Source: an uncultured Oscillospiraceae bacterium
Lineage (GTDB): Bacteria; Bacillota; Clostridia; Oscillospirales; Oscillospiraceae
Length of the DNA stretch: 64,000 nt
Assembly: GCA_949841355.1 (NCBI GenBank)
Contig: CATKZP010000004.1
Location: forward strand, 1-64,000
Direction: 5' to 3'
Shown one piece after another: positions 51,337-60,064 of the stretch (positions are counted from its first letter, which is position 1; each line of letters starts with the position of its first letter). Below the pieces are notes generated by a model that saw only the letters and a program-made list of their open reading frames with translations, searched no databases and was not told the DNA's origin. Position numbers and translations under genes: made by a program.

Positions 51337-51357
51337 TGCGGGACATATGCGGGACAC
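51337..51357. repeat. Putative integrase arm-type sites, attL side
   Basis: Two adjoining 11-bp direct repeats (ATGCGGGACAT, ATGCGGGACAC) match the three copies near 42217. They lie between the integrase stop and the tRNA. Confidence 0.6.
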
Positions 51358-51390
51358 ACTCGACAGGCTGAACTTTTAGACGAGAAAACG

Positions 51391-51427
51391 AAAGAAAAGC
51401 TCCCAAAACCTTGCGATTTTGGGAGCT
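51391..51427 (-). terminator. Terminator of the tRNA operon, supplied by element B
   Basis: On the minus strand an 11-bp stem (AGCTCCCAAAA with TTTTGGGAGCT) starts 4 nt past the tRNA-Val end and runs into TTTCTTT. As it lies inside the element, integration replaced the original downstream end. Confidence 0.85.
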
Positions 51428-51431
51428 TCTA

Positions 51432-51455
51432 TGGTGGAGACTACAGAACTCGAAT
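51432..51455. repeat. attL of element B (24-bp repeat within tRNA-Val)
   Basis: Identical to 42020-42043. It covers the CCA end, the acceptor strand and part of the T arm, so the tRNA stays intact after integration. Confidence 0.93.
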
Positions 51456-51507
51456 CTGTGACCTCTTGCGTGTGAAGCAAGCGCTCTACCGGCTGAGCTA
51501 AGCCTCC
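51432..51507 (-). tRNA. tRNA-Val (anticodon CAC)
   Basis: A 76-nt cloverleaf including encoded CCA. Acceptor GGAGGCT pairs with AGTCTCC, and anticodon stem CTTGC/GCAAG holds the loop TTCACAC. Last of three tRNAs on the minus strand and target of element B. Confidence 0.96.
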
Positions 51508-51511
51508 ATAT

Positions 51512-51586
51512 TGGTGACCCGGACGGGAATCGAACCCGTGTTACCGCCGTGAAAGGGCGGTGTCTTAGCCGCTTGACCACCGGGCC
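51512..51586 (-). tRNA. tRNA-Glu (anticodon TTC)
   Basis: A 75-nt cloverleaf with encoded CCA. Acceptor GGCCCGG pairs with CCGGGTC (one G-U), and anticodon stem CCGCC/GGCGG holds CTTTCAC. It lies 4 nt upstream of tRNA-Val. Confidence 0.96.
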
Positions 51587-51652
51587 GCGGGTGCCCAAGG
51601 CGGGCGGATCAGAGCGGGGCCCGAAGAAGCGGCCATCGCCGCTTCTTCGGGA

Positions 51653-51729
51653 TGGTAGCGGCGACTGGATTCGAACCGGTGACAACTCGGGTATGAACCG
51701 AGTGCTCTAGCCAACTGAGCTACGCCGCC
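51653..51729 (-). tRNA. tRNA-Met (anticodon CAT, elongator type)
   Basis: A 77-nt cloverleaf with encoded CCA. Acceptor GGCGGCG pairs with CGCCGCT, and anticodon stem CTCGG/CCGAG holds TTCATAC. It lacks the initiator features; an Ile2 tRNA with modified C34 cannot be excluded by sequence alone. A perfect 12-bp hairpin (51621-51650) separates it from tRNA-Glu. Confidence 0.93.
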
Positions 51730-51766
51730 ATTTCTCGTACTTGCCGCCCTGACAGGGGCAAGGCTT

Positions 51767-51795
51767 AGTTTACCCCATCTTGCTCGAAATGTCAA
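51767..51795 (-). promoter_or_regulatory. Promoter of the tRNA cluster
   Basis: On the minus strand TTGACA and TAAACT are 17 nt apart, about 38 nt before tRNA-Met. Confidence 0.7.
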
Positions 51796-51825
51796 CCTTT
51801 TTTTCTAAAATTGCCGCAGGTTTTT

Positions 51826-51858
51826 ATGCGGGCGGACAGCGCTGCTGTCCGCCCGCAT
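51826..51858 (-). terminator. Hairpin after pta
   Basis: A perfect 15-bp stem (51826-51840 with 51844-51858) lies 38 nt past the pta stop. No T tract follows on the minus strand, so it is a less typical terminator. Confidence 0.55.
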
Positions 51859-51895
51859 TTCGCAGTCAAAAATCCCCGCCGGGACGGCCCTCCGC

Positions 51896-52873
51896 TCAGT
51901 CCGCCAGCGCCGCGGTGATGATGGCCATGGAGTAGACCTCCATCGCGTTACAGCCCCGGGACAGGTCGTTGATAGGGGCGTTCAGACCCAGCAGAATGGG
52001 GCCGTAGGCGTCGAAATTGCCCATGCGCTGGGCGATCTTATAGCCGATATTGCCCGCGGAGATATCCGGGAAAATAAAGGTGTTGGCCCGGCCGGCCACC
52101 TCGGAGCCGGGGGCCTTCAGGCGGCCTACGGTGGGGGACACGGCGGCGTCGAACTGGAACTCGCCGTCCACGGGGAAGTCCAGATTCAGCGCCTTGAGCT
52201 TGTCGCAGGCATTGCGCATCTTGTCCACCATGGGGCCTGAGCCGGAGCCCAGGGTGGAATAGGACAGCATGGCCACCTTGGGGTCCACGCCGAACCGGCG
52301 GGCGCAGTTGACCACCTCCTGGGTGATCTCCACCAGGTCGTCCTCGCTGGGGTCGATGTTAATGGCGCAGTCGCCCATGGCCAGCACCTGGTTGCCGCCG
52401 GTGGCAAAGGGCCGCACCAGGATAAAGCAGGAGGACACGATCTTATTGCCCGGCCGGGTCTTGATGAGCTGGAGGGCGGGGCGCACGGTGTCGGCGGTGG
52501 AGTAAGTGGCGCCGCCCAGCAGGCAGTCCGCCTCCCCCATGGCCACCAGCATCGTGCCGAAGTAATTGCCCCGCTGCAGGGCCGCGCGGCACTGCTCCTC
52601 GGTCATTTTCCCCCTGCGCAGCTCCACCATTTTCGCCACCATGGCGTCCATCCTGTCATAGGTGGAGGGCTGGAGGATCTGCGCGTCCCGGATATTCAGG
52701 CAGGCCTCCTCGGCCACCTGATGAATCTCCGCCGGGTCTCCGATGAGGATGGGGGTGAGGAAGGTGCCCGACATCAGCCGGGCGGCGGCCTCCAGCACGC
52801 GCTCGTCGTTGCCCTCGGTAAAGACGATTTTTTTCGGGTTTTGCTTCAGCTTTTGGATCAGCAGTCTAAACAT
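51896..52873 (-). CDS. pta: Phosphate acetyltransferase
   Basis: A 325-residue cytoplasmic enzyme that interconverts acetyl-CoA and acetyl phosphate. With acetate kinase, not in this window, it makes ATP in fermentation. It begins MFRLLIQKLKQNPKKIVFTEG and keeps ARRFGVDPKVAMLSYSTLGSG, DAAVSPTVGRLKAPGS and ANTFIFPDISAGNIGYK, all typical of the short Pta form. A phosphate butyryltransferase is less likely because of these blocks. It is a single gene with its own promoter. Confidence 0.95.
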   Translation of the reverse strand: MFRLLIQKLKQNPKKIVFTEGNDERVLEAAARLMSGTFLTPILIGDPAEIHQVAEEACLNIRDAQILQPSTYDRMDAMVAKMVELRRGKMTEEQCRAALQRGNYFGTMLVAMGEADCLLGGATYSTADTVRPALQLIKTRPGNKIVSSCFILVRPFATGGNQVLAMGDCAINIDPSEDDLVEITQEVVNCARRFGVDPKVAMLSYSTLGSGSGPMVDKMRNACDKLKALNLDFPVDGEFQFDAAVSPTVGRLKAPGSEVAGRANTFIFPDISAGNIGYKIAQRMGNFDAYGPILLGLNAPINDLSRGCNAMEVYSMAIITAALAD

Positions 52874-52936
52874 AGATCAATTCCCTCCGTTGAGGCGGGC
52901 CGTTGGCCCACAGGATTTTTTGAAGTACTATTTTTT

Positions 52937-52965
52937 AATGTAACACTGTCCTGAATTTTTTGCAA
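52937..52965 (-). promoter_or_regulatory. Promoter of pta
   Basis: On the minus strand TTGCAA and TACATT are 17 nt apart, 63 nt before the pta ATG. Confidence 0.55.
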
Positions 52966-53031
52966 GTGTCAGATGGAGGAAAGCGGAAAAAATCCGCAGA
53001 ATTTTTCTGCCGTTTTCCTGCGCATAAGCTC

Positions 53032-53060
53032 TTTACAAAACGTATTCTCCCCGCTATACT
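53032..53060 (+). promoter_or_regulatory. Promoter of the XRE gene
   Basis: TTTACA and TATACT are 17 nt apart, about 69 nt before the ATG at 53129. Confidence 0.6.
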
Positions 53061-53128
53061 ATACCTGTTGTGTTTTGTGGGAACGCTCCCCGCACGGCAA
53101 AGCGACACAAGGAAAGGGGGAGATCAGG

Positions 53129-53833
53129 ATGACAAACCCTGATTTCGCACGAACCCTCTCCCTGCTGCGGCAGGAGAAGGGTATTTCTCAGCGGCAGGCC
53201 GCCAAGACGCTGGGCATATCCCAGGCACTGCTTTCCCACTACGAGAACGGCGCGCGTGAGCCCGGCCTGATGTTCGTGGTCAAAGCCTGCGACTTTTATA
53301 ATGTGTCCGCCGACTTCCTGCTGGGCCGGACCCTCAGCCGGGACGGCACCACCATCCTGGACGCGGACACCCTGTACGACGTATCCGATGAGCGGGACAA
53401 TGTGATGCAGGGCTCGGTGATCGCCACCCTGTCCAAAAAGCTGGTGGTGAACTCGGTGGGCCTGCTTTTCGACCTGCTCAGCCGCCTGGGCAATAAGAAG
53501 GCCATCCGGGCCGCGGCCAACTGCCTGTCCGGCACGGTGTATATCCTCTTCCGCCACCTGCACCGGGCCAGCGGCAATGAGAACGACGACTTTTTCAACG
53601 TGCCCCAGTCCTGGTTTCTGGCGGGGCTGCCCCGGGCCGACATGCTGATGAGCGAGGCGGAGTTTGTGGACGCCCTCTCCAACCCCGGCAAGGGCGCCCA
53701 TTTCCCGCCGCTGGACCACAACGCCATGAAGGAGGCATACCCCGGCACCTATCAGTCCCTGCTCCAGATCGTCCACACCTGCGGCGAGCGCCTCAACGGC
53801 GAGATGGCAAGCCACATCGAAAACACCCGCTAG
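53129..53833 (+). CDS. XRE-family transcriptional regulator
   Basis: A 234-residue regulator. ATG 53129 gives [20 protein letters not shown] and has GGAAAGGGGGAG upstream; the longer frame crosses the promoter. The helix-turn-helix is [19 protein letters not shown]. The C-terminal two thirds is an all-helical domain of unknown role ([21 protein letters not shown], seen in part). It is a chromosomal gene between pta and lepA with no clear target. Confidence 0.85.
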   Translation: MTNPDFARTLSLLRQEKGISQRQAAKTLGISQALLSHYENGAREPGLMFVVKACDFYNVSADFLLGRTLSRDGTTILDADTLYDVSDERDNVMQGSVIATLSKKLVVNSVGLLFDLLSRLGNKKAIRAAANCLSGTVYILFRHLHRASGNENDDFFNVPQSWFLAGLPRADMLMSEAEFVDALSNPGKGAHFPPLDHNAMKEAYPGTYQSLLQIVHTCGERLNGEMASHIENTR

Positions 53834-53885
53834 TCAAAATGGCCCGCAATATTCTTTCTTTATAATACCCGGAGGATTTGTTTAT

Positions 53886-55697
53886 ATGACAGACCAGTCC
53901 AAAATTCGCAACTTCTCTATTATTGCCCACATCGACCACGGGAAATCCACCCTGTCCGACCGGATGATTGAGATTTGCGGCGCGGTGGAGCAGCGCCAGA
54001 TGGAGTCCCAGCTGCTGGACAATATGGAGCTGGAAAAGGAGCGGGGCATTACCATCAAGGCCCGGGCCGTCCGCATGGACTACAAGGCCCAGGACGGCCA
54101 GACCTACTGCCTCAATCTCATCGACACCCCGGGCCATGTGGACTTCAACTACGAGGTCAGCCGCTCCCTGGCCGCCTGCGAGGGAGCCGTACTGGTGGTG
54201 GACGCCGCCCAGGGGGTGGAGGCCCAGACCCTGGCCAACACCTATTTGGCCCTGGACCACGACCTGGAAATCCGCCCCGTGCTCAACAAGATCGACCTGC
54301 CCGCCGCCGACCCCCAGCGGGTGAAGCACGAGATTGAGGACATCATCGGCCTGCCCGCCCTGGACGCGCCGGAGATCTCCGCCAAGCAGGGCCTCAACAT
54401 CCCCGCCGTGCTGGAGGATATCGTACACAGCATACCCGCCCCCGCCGGCGACCCCTCCGCCCCGCTGAAGGCCCTCATCTTCGACAGCCAGTACGACCCC
54501 TACCTGGGGGTTATCGTGTACTTCCGCGTCATGGAGGGGACCATCAAGCCTGGGATGCAGGTGCGCCTCATGGCCTCCGGCGCCCAGTACACCGTGCTGG
54601 ACTGCGGCTACCTGCGCCCCCTGGGGATGGAGAGCGCTCCGGAGCTGTCCGCTGGGGAGGTGGGCTGGTTCACCGCCTCCATCAAAACGGTGAAGGACAC
54701 CCGTGTGGGCGATACCATCACCGAATCCGCCCGCCCCACGGCGGAGCCCCTGCCCGGCTACCGCCCCGCCCAGGCCATGGTGTACTGCGGCGTTTACACC
54801 GAGGACGGCTCCAAGTACCCCGACCTGCGGGACGCGCTGGAAAAGCTCCAGCTCAACGACGCCTCCCTGTCCTTTGAGCCGGAGTCGTCCATCGCCCTGG
54901 GCTTCGGCTTCCGCTGCGGCTTTTTGGGGATGCTCCACATGGAGATCATCCAGGAGCGTCTGGAGCGGGAATTCGATCTGGACCTCATCACCACATTACC
55001 CTCCGTTATTTACGAGGTGACAAAAACGGACGGTAGTCTCGTGCGGGTGGATAATCCCCACAATTACCCAGATCCCGGCTCCATCAAGGAGGCCATGGAG
55101 CCCTACGCCAACGTGTCCATCATCTCCCCGCCGGACTATGTGGGCAGCATCATGCCCCTGTGCCAGGACCGCCGGGGCGAGTACAAGGACATGCAGTACC
55201 TGGACACCAACCTGGTGGAAATCCGGTACCTCATGCCCCTCAACGAGATCATCTACGACTTCTTCGACACATTGAAAGCCAAGACCCGGGGCTACGCCTC
55301 CCTGGACTACGAGCTGGACGAGTACCGCCCCTCCGACCTGGTGAAGGTGGACCTGCTGCTCAACGGCGACCAGGTGGACGCGCTGTCCTTCATCGCCCAC
55401 CGGGACAAGGCGTACAAGCGGGCGCGGCGCATCTGCGAGAAGCTGAAGGAGAACATCCCCCGCCAGATGTTTGAGGTGCCCATCCAGGCGGCCATCGGCG
55501 GCAAGGTCATCGCCCGGGAGACGCTGAAGGCCCTGCGCAAGGACGTGCTGGCCAAGTGCTATGGCGGTGACATCACCCGGAAGAAGAAGCTGCTGGAAAA
55601 GCAGAAGGAGGGCAAGAAGAAGATGCGCTCCCTGGGCACGGTGCAGATGCCCACCGAGGCGTTTATGGCCGTCCTCAAGCTGGACGACGAGGGCTGA
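53886..55697 (+). CDS. lepA: Elongation factor 4 (LepA)
   Basis: A 603-residue ribosomal GTPase that back-translocates or remodels stalled ribosomes. G motifs are AHIDHGKST (G1), RGIT (G2), DTPGH (G3) and NKID (G4). Later domains include the LepA-specific C-terminal domain with [20 protein letters not shown]. Length is normal. GGAGGA lies before the ATG. It is convergent with mutS over a shared terminator. Confidence 0.97.
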   Translation: MTDQSKIRNFSIIAHIDHGKSTLSDRMIEICGAVEQRQMESQLLDNMELEKERGITIKARAVRMDYKAQDGQTYCLNLIDTPGHVDFNYEVSRSLAACEGAVLVVDAAQGVEAQTLANTYLALDHDLEIRPVLNKIDLPAADPQRVKHEIEDIIGLPALDAPEISAKQGLNIPAVLEDIVHSIPAPAGDPSAPLKALIFDSQYDPYLGVIVYFRVMEGTIKPGMQVRLMASGAQYTVLDCGYLRPLGMESAPELSAGEVGWFTASIKTVKDTRVGDTITESARPTAEPLPGYRPAQAMVYCGVYTEDGSKYPDLRDALEKLQLNDASLSFEPESSIALGFGFRCGFLGMLHMEIIQERLEREFDLDLITTLPSVIYEVTKTDGSLVRVDNPHNYPDPGSIKEAMEPYANVSIISPPDYVGSIMPLCQDRRGEYKDMQYLDTNLVEIRYLMPLNEIIYDFFDTLKAKTRGYASLDYELDEYRPSDLVKVDLLLNGDQVDALSFIAHRDKAYKRARRICEKLKENIPRQMFEVPIQAAIGGKVIARETLKALRKDVLAKCYGGDITRKKKLLEKQKEGKKKMRSLGTVQMPTEAFMAVLKLDDEG

Positions 55698-55711
55698 CAG
55701 ATAAAACAGGG

Positions 55712-55744
55712 GGCCGCGCGGGCAATGCCCGCGCGGCCTTTTCT
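55712..55744. terminator. Terminator between lepA and mutS
   Basis: A perfect 12-bp stem (55712-55723 with 55727-55738, loop AAT) is followed by TTTTCT on plus. It also touches the mutS stop, so it may serve both strands. Confidence 0.85.
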
Positions 55745-58383
55745 CATTGCAGCTGGCTTTTCAGCTGGTAGAGCAGATTCATCGCCTCAATGGGGGTGAG
55801 GGTTTCCACCGCCACCGCCCGCAGCTTGTCCAGCACCGCCGCCCCGGCCATGTCCCCTAGGGACACCTGCGCGTCCTCCTCCGCCCTGGGGGCGGGAGAG
55901 GGCTGGGCATGGCCCTGGGCTTCCAGCTCGGTCAGGATCTCCCTGGCCCGGTTCACCACCCGGTCCGGCACCCCGGCCAGCCTGGCCACCTCCACCCCGT
56001 AGCTCTGGTCCGCCCCGCCGGGGACGATTTTGCGCAGGAACACGATGCCGTCCCCCCGCTTTTTGGCGGCGATCTGGTAGTTGCGCACCCCCTCAATGGC
56101 GCGCTCCACCTCGGTAAGCTCGTGGTAGTGGGTGGCGAAGAGGGTCTTGGCCCCCAGCCGCCGTTTGTCCGCGCAGTGCTCCAGCACCGCCCGGGCAATG
56201 GCCATCCCGTCGTAGGTGGAGGTCCCCCGGCCGATCTCGTCCAGAATCAGCAGGGAGCGGGAGGTGGCGTTTTTCAGCATCTGGGCCACCTCGGTCATCT
56301 CCACCATAAAGGTGGACTGCCCCGCGCTCAGATCGTCCGACGCCCCGATGCGGGTAAACACCCGGTCCACCACCCCGATCCGGGCGGACCGGGCCGGGAC
56401 AAAGGACCCCATCTGGGCCATGAGCACGATGAGGGCCACCTGGCGCATGTAGGTGGACTTGCCCGCCATATTTGGCCCCGTGATGATGGCCAGCCGGTCG
56501 TCCCCGCCGTCCATGTGGGTGTCGTTGGGGACGAACAGGGCGTCCTTCAGCATCCGCTCCACCACCGGATGGCGGCCGTCCCGAATGTGGATAACGCCGC
56601 TGTCGTCCACCTCCGGGCGGACGTAGCCGTTTTGCACCGCCGCCGCCGCGAAGGAGGCCAGCACGTCCAGGTGGGCCACCCCCCGGGCCACGTCCTGCAC
56701 CTGCCGCACCCGCTGGGACGCGGCCTCCCGCAGGCGGCAGAACAGCTGGTATTCCAGCGCCGTCACCCGGGACTGCGCGGACAGGATCTCGTGCTCCAGG
56801 TCTTTCAGCTCCTGGGTGAAGAACCGCTCGCAGTTGGCCAGGGTCTGCTTGCGGATGTAATCCTCGGGCACCATGCTGTAGTAGCTCTTGGACACCTCGA
56901 TGTAGTAGCCGAACACCTTATTATAGCGCACCTTCAGGCTCTTGATGCCGGTACGCTCCTTCTCACGGCCCTCCAGGGCGGCCACCATGTCCGCCCCGTG
57001 GTCGATCACCTCCCGCAGGCGGTCCACCTCTTCGTCATAGCCCCGGCGGATGAAGTCCCCCTCGCGGATGGTGAAGGGCAGGCGGTGGTCCTCGTCGTCG
57101 TCCCGGATGGCCCCCTTCAGCAGGGTCTGGAGGTCGTCCAGGCCGGAAAACTCCTCCAGAAATTCGAAGCGCCGGGGGGCCGCCTGGGCCAGGGGCGCGG
57201 CCTGACCCGCCAGCCCGGGCAGCACCGCCAGCCCGTCGGCCAGGGTGAGCATGTCCCGGGCGTTGGCCGAGCCGTACACCACCTTGCCGATGAGCCGCTC
57301 CAGGTCGGGCACCCGCCGCAGGGTGAGGGCCAGCTCCTCCCGGACCACGCTGTCCGCCGCCAGGGCGGCCACCTGGTCCTGCCGGAAGGAGACTGCGGCG
57401 GGGTCGCACAGGGGCTGCTCGATCCACGCCCGGATGAGCCGGTGGCCCATGGGGGTGCGGGTCTTGTCCAGCACCCACAGCAGCGAGCCCTTCTTCTCCC
57501 CTCCCCGGATGGTCTCGGTGAGCTCCAGGGTCCGCCGGGCGGTGAGGTCCAGCTCCAGATAGCGCTGGCTCTTGGCCACGTCGATGGTCAGGCGGCTCAG
57601 GTGGCTCAGGTCGGTCTTTTGGGTTTCCCGCAGGTAGCCCGCCAGCGCCCCCGCCGCCTGATAGCATATCCGCAGGCCGTCCTGATCCGGGAGGGCCTGC
57701 TCCCCCTCCTCCAGTATGCCCAGCGCGGCCAGGGCGTCCAGCGCCTGGGCGGGACGGAAGCGGACCTCGGGGACGCCCTGGCACAGGCAGCTCAGCCGGA
57801 GCTTCAAAAAGTCGGTGAGCTGGGGGTTGGACGCGGCGGCGTCGGACAAAATGGCCTCGCTGGGAGGGCAGGCCGCCAGGGCGTTGAGCACATGGGTGAG
57901 CCGGTCCTTCCCCTGGAAGGGGACGGCGGTGAACGCCCCGGTGGACAGGTCGCACCGGGCCAGGGCGGTCCCGGCGCTGTCCTCGTAGACGGCGCAGATG
58001 AAATTATTGCGGCTCTCGTCCAGCATCTCGTCGGCCATGGCGGTGCCGGGGGTGACAATGCGGATCACGTCCCGGTCCACCAGCCCCTTGGCGGCGGCGG
58101 GGTCCTCCATCTGCTCGCAGATGGCCACCTTGTACCCCCGCTTGATAAGCCGGGCGATGTAGCTCTGGGCGGAGTGGTAGGGCACGCCGCACATGGGGGT
58201 GCGCTGGTCCTCCGGCTTGCCCCGGTCCCGGGTGGTGAGGGTGAGGCCCAGCTCCTCCGCCCCCAGCTTGGCGTCGTCGTGGAACATCTCGTAGAAATCG
58301 CCCAGCCGGAAGAACAGCAGACAGTCCGGGTGCTGCTCCTTCACCTTCCAGTACTGCCGCATCATGGGGGTCATTTCCGCCAT
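55744..58383 (-). CDS. mutS: DNA mismatch repair protein MutS
   Basis: An 879-residue mismatch sensor. The N-terminal mismatch-binding domain has the Phe-x-Glu motif in LGDFYEMFHDDA. The ATPase has Walker A GPNMAGKST (about residue 635), LMAQMGSFVPA, STFMVEMTE, Walker B LLILDEIGRGTSTYDG and TLFATHYHELT. ATG 58383 (MAEMTPMMRQYWKVK) fits the family start; ATG 58404 and GTG 58410 lie in a dispersed repeat upstream. No mutL is seen. Confidence 0.96.
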   Translation of the reverse strand: MAEMTPMMRQYWKVKEQHPDCLLFFRLGDFYEMFHDDAKLGAEELGLTLTTRDRGKPEDQRTPMCGVPYHSAQSYIARLIKRGYKVAICEQMEDPAAAKGLVDRDVIRIVTPGTAMADEMLDESRNNFICAVYEDSAGTALARCDLSTGAFTAVPFQGKDRLTHVLNALAACPPSEAILSDAAASNPQLTDFLKLRLSCLCQGVPEVRFRPAQALDALAALGILEEGEQALPDQDGLRICYQAAGALAGYLRETQKTDLSHLSRLTIDVAKSQRYLELDLTARRTLELTETIRGGEKKGSLLWVLDKTRTPMGHRLIRAWIEQPLCDPAAVSFRQDQVAALAADSVVREELALTLRRVPDLERLIGKVVYGSANARDMLTLADGLAVLPGLAGQAAPLAQAAPRRFEFLEEFSGLDDLQTLLKGAIRDDDEDHRLPFTIREGDFIRRGYDEEVDRLREVIDHGADMVAALEGREKERTGIKSLKVRYNKVFGYYIEVSKSYYSMVPEDYIRKQTLANCERFFTQELKDLEHEILSAQSRVTALEYQLFCRLREAASQRVRQVQDVARGVAHLDVLASFAAAAVQNGYVRPEVDDSGVIHIRDGRHPVVERMLKDALFVPNDTHMDGGDDRLAIITGPNMAGKSTYMRQVALIVLMAQMGSFVPARSARIGVVDRVFTRIGASDDLSAGQSTFMVEMTEVAQMLKNATSRSLLILDEIGRGTSTYDGMAIARAVLEHCADKRRLGAKTLFATHYHELTEVERAIEGVRNYQIAAKKRGDGIVFLRKIVPGGADQSYGVEVARLAGVPDRVVNRAREILTELEAQGHAQPSPAPRAEEDAQVSLGDMAGAAVLDKLRAVAVETLTPIEAMNLLYQLKSQLQ

Positions 58384-58405
58384 ACGCTTTTCGCTCCCTT
58401 GCATT

Positions 58406-58443
58406 GTCACGCTCCGATTGGGCGCGCGCCTGCCGCCGCGCTT
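58406..58443. repeat. Short intergenic relative of the dispersed repeat
   Basis: The spacer between mreC and mutS begins TGTCACGCTCCGATTGGGCG and ends CCGCGCTTCT, as the longer copies do at their ends, with the middle missing. Confidence 0.4.
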
Positions 58444-59274
58444 CTATTCCCCGTAGTCAATAATGACGTATACATACTGCGTCCCGGTGATATCCGCCGC
58501 GGGCTCCACCTGGGCGTAGCGGCTCACGCCGTCCTCCTCCACGCACAGGGTGCGCACGCTGCCCACCACCAGCCCCGGGGGGTATACGCCCCCCAGCCCG
58601 GAGGTGGTCACCCGGTCGCCGGTGCCCAGCTTGGCCTGCTCGGGGACAAAGGACAGCCGCAGCAGCCCCTCCTGCATCAGGGTGAAGTCCCCCTCCAAAA
58701 TGGCGTCCTCGTCGGTGCGGGCCACCCGGCCGCCCACCTCCAGGGTGGGGTCCAGGATGGTGGTCACCCGGGCGGAGTTGGGGCTGGTGTCGGTGACCAC
58801 CCCCATGAGGTGGCCGTACTGGTCGATGACGCAGTCGCCGTTCTCCACCCCTCCGGCGGTCCCCCGGTCGATGGTGAAGTCGGACGACCAGTTGGAGGAG
58901 GCCCCCCGGACCACCGCCGCGTCCCGGTACTGCAATTCCGGCCGGGCCTCGTGCAGGCCCAGCAGGTCCTTCATCCGCTCGTTTTCCCGGGCGGCGTCCT
59001 GCCCGGCGATGGCGTCCCGCTCCAGCTGGGCCACCCGCTGGCGCAGCGCCTCGTTCTCCGCGGCCAGCTCGTCGTAGCGCATGGCCCGGTCATACTGCTC
59101 CTGGCTCCAGCCCGACACGGCGGCGGACGCCGCCCGGAAGGGGGTGGCCAGCACCTCCAGCGCGCTGGTGAGGGGGTCAAAGCCTAAAATCTGGGCTCCC
59201 AGCGCCAGCACCGCCGCCAGCAGCCCGGCGGCGATGAGCAGCAGCCCTCCGTTGTTCTGGAAAAATCGCTTCAT
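58444..59274 (-). CDS. mreC: Rod shape-determining protein MreC
   Basis: A 276-residue membrane protein of the elongation machinery. One helix (about 9-28) is followed by a coiled coil (about 62-105, ELAAENEALRQRVAQLERDA) and the MreC beta domains (FTIDRGTAGGVENGDCVID, VTTSGLGGVYPPGLVVG). Its ATG overlaps the maf stop (ATGA). mreB and mreD are not adjacent; mutS follows where mreD is often found. Confidence 0.95.
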   Translation of the reverse strand: MKRFFQNNGGLLLIAAGLLAAVLALGAQILGFDPLTSALEVLATPFRAASAAVSGWSQEQYDRAMRYDELAAENEALRQRVAQLERDAIAGQDAARENERMKDLLGLHEARPELQYRDAAVVRGASSNWSSDFTIDRGTAGGVENGDCVIDQYGHLMGVVTDTSPNSARVTTILDPTLEVGGRVARTDEDAILEGDFTLMQEGLLRLSFVPEQAKLGTGDRVTTSGLGGVYPPGLVVGSVRTLCVEEDGVSRYAQVEPAADITGTQYVYVIIDYGE

Positions 59275-59876
59275 GCCTTTGATTGCTCCTTATTCTGCGG
59301 CGCCGGCAGAAGGCTTATGCCAAGCTGCGCCAGCATCCGGCCCAGCCGGAACACCGGCAGGCCCACCACATTGCAGTAGTCCCCCCGGATGCCCTCCACC
59401 AGCAGCGCGCCCACGCCCTGGATGCCGTAGGCCCCCGCCTTGTCCATGGGCTCGCCGGTGGCGATATAGCCTCTGATCTCCTGGGGCTCCAGCGCCCGGA
59501 AGCGCACGGCGGTCTGCTCGTGCCCGGTGGCCGCCCGCCCGTCCCGGAGGAGGGTCACGCCGGTATACACGTGGTGCTCCCGCCCCGACAGGGCGGACAG
59601 CATGGCAAAGGCGTCCTCCTCGTCCTGGGGCTTGCCCAGCACCGCGCCGTCCAGGGCCACCACCGTGTCCGCGGCAATGATGAGCCCGCCGGGCCCGGCC
59701 TTTTCCGCCGCCGCCCGGGCCTTGCGCAGGGACAGCTCCTCCACCATCTGGGCGGGGGACAGCCCGGGCTGCGTTCTCTCGTCCACGTCGGGGGAGAGGA
59801 CCCGGAAGTCCCGCACTCCGATCTGCCCCAGCAGCTCCCGCCGCCGGGGGGAATTTGACGCCAAAATGATGTTCAT
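59271..59876 (-). CDS. maf: Maf-family nucleotide pyrophosphatase
   Basis: A 201-residue nucleoside triphosphate pyrophosphatase acting on dTTP/UTP or modified nucleotides, linked to septum control. It starts MNIILASNSPRRRELL, the family signature, and has IIAADTVVALDGAVLGKP, YTGVTLL and GYIATGEPMDKAGAYGIQG. GGAGGTATC precedes ATG 59876; the longer frame runs through the repeat and is rejected. The CDS is coupled to mreC. Confidence 0.94.
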   Translation of the reverse strand: MNIILASNSPRRRELLGQIGVRDFRVLSPDVDERTQPGLSPAQMVEELSLRKARAAAEKAGPGGLIIAADTVVALDGAVLGKPQDEEDAFAMLSALSGREHHVYTGVTLLRDGRAATGHEQTAVRFRALEPQEIRGYIATGEPMDKAGAYGIQGVGALLVEGIRGDYCNVVGLPVFRLGRMLAQLGISLLPAPQNKEQSKA

Positions 59877-59892
59877 GATACCTCCGATGGCA

Positions 59893-60062
59893 TTGTCACG
59901 CTGCTCACGACGGCTCCGCGCTTCTGCTCCTGTCACGCTTTGCCTGTTCGCAACGCGCGGTTTCCCTTCGTCTCGGACAAGACCCGCCCCCGCTCCGCGG
60001 CGGCTGGGCTCTTGCCCTCGCTCCAGTCCATCCGCGCTGCTCACGACGGCTCCGCGCTTCTT
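59893..60062. repeat. Dispersed intergenic repeat, copy 2 (with partial duplicate)
   Basis: The spacer between the U32 gene and maf holds a full copy (59931-60062) that aligns with 2733-2861, and before it a short piece (59893-59926) that joins the two conserved ends directly. CTCACGACGGCTCCGCGCTT occurs twice. No gene. Confidence 0.7.
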
Positions 60063-60064
60063 TG

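Larger units (their letters stand above)
42020..51455. mobile_element. Element B: tRNA-Val-integrated mobilizable element
   Basis: A 9.4-kb element bounded by identical 24-bp direct repeats (42020-42043 and 51432-51455), one inside the 3' end of tRNA-Val. It carries a tyrosine integrase next to the tRNA, an excisionase, an FtsK/TcpA-like coupling protein, a Rep_2/SF3 helicase protein, a small protein, a SprT-like protein and a large SLH surface protein. No type IV secretion genes are present, so transfer would depend on a helper element. Confidence 0.9.

Noticed and set aside
58384-58410. Longer MutS start at GTG 58410 or ATG 58404
   Set aside because: Possible, but these codons fall in a repeat-like spacer; MAEMTPMMRQYW at 58383 matches the usual family start.
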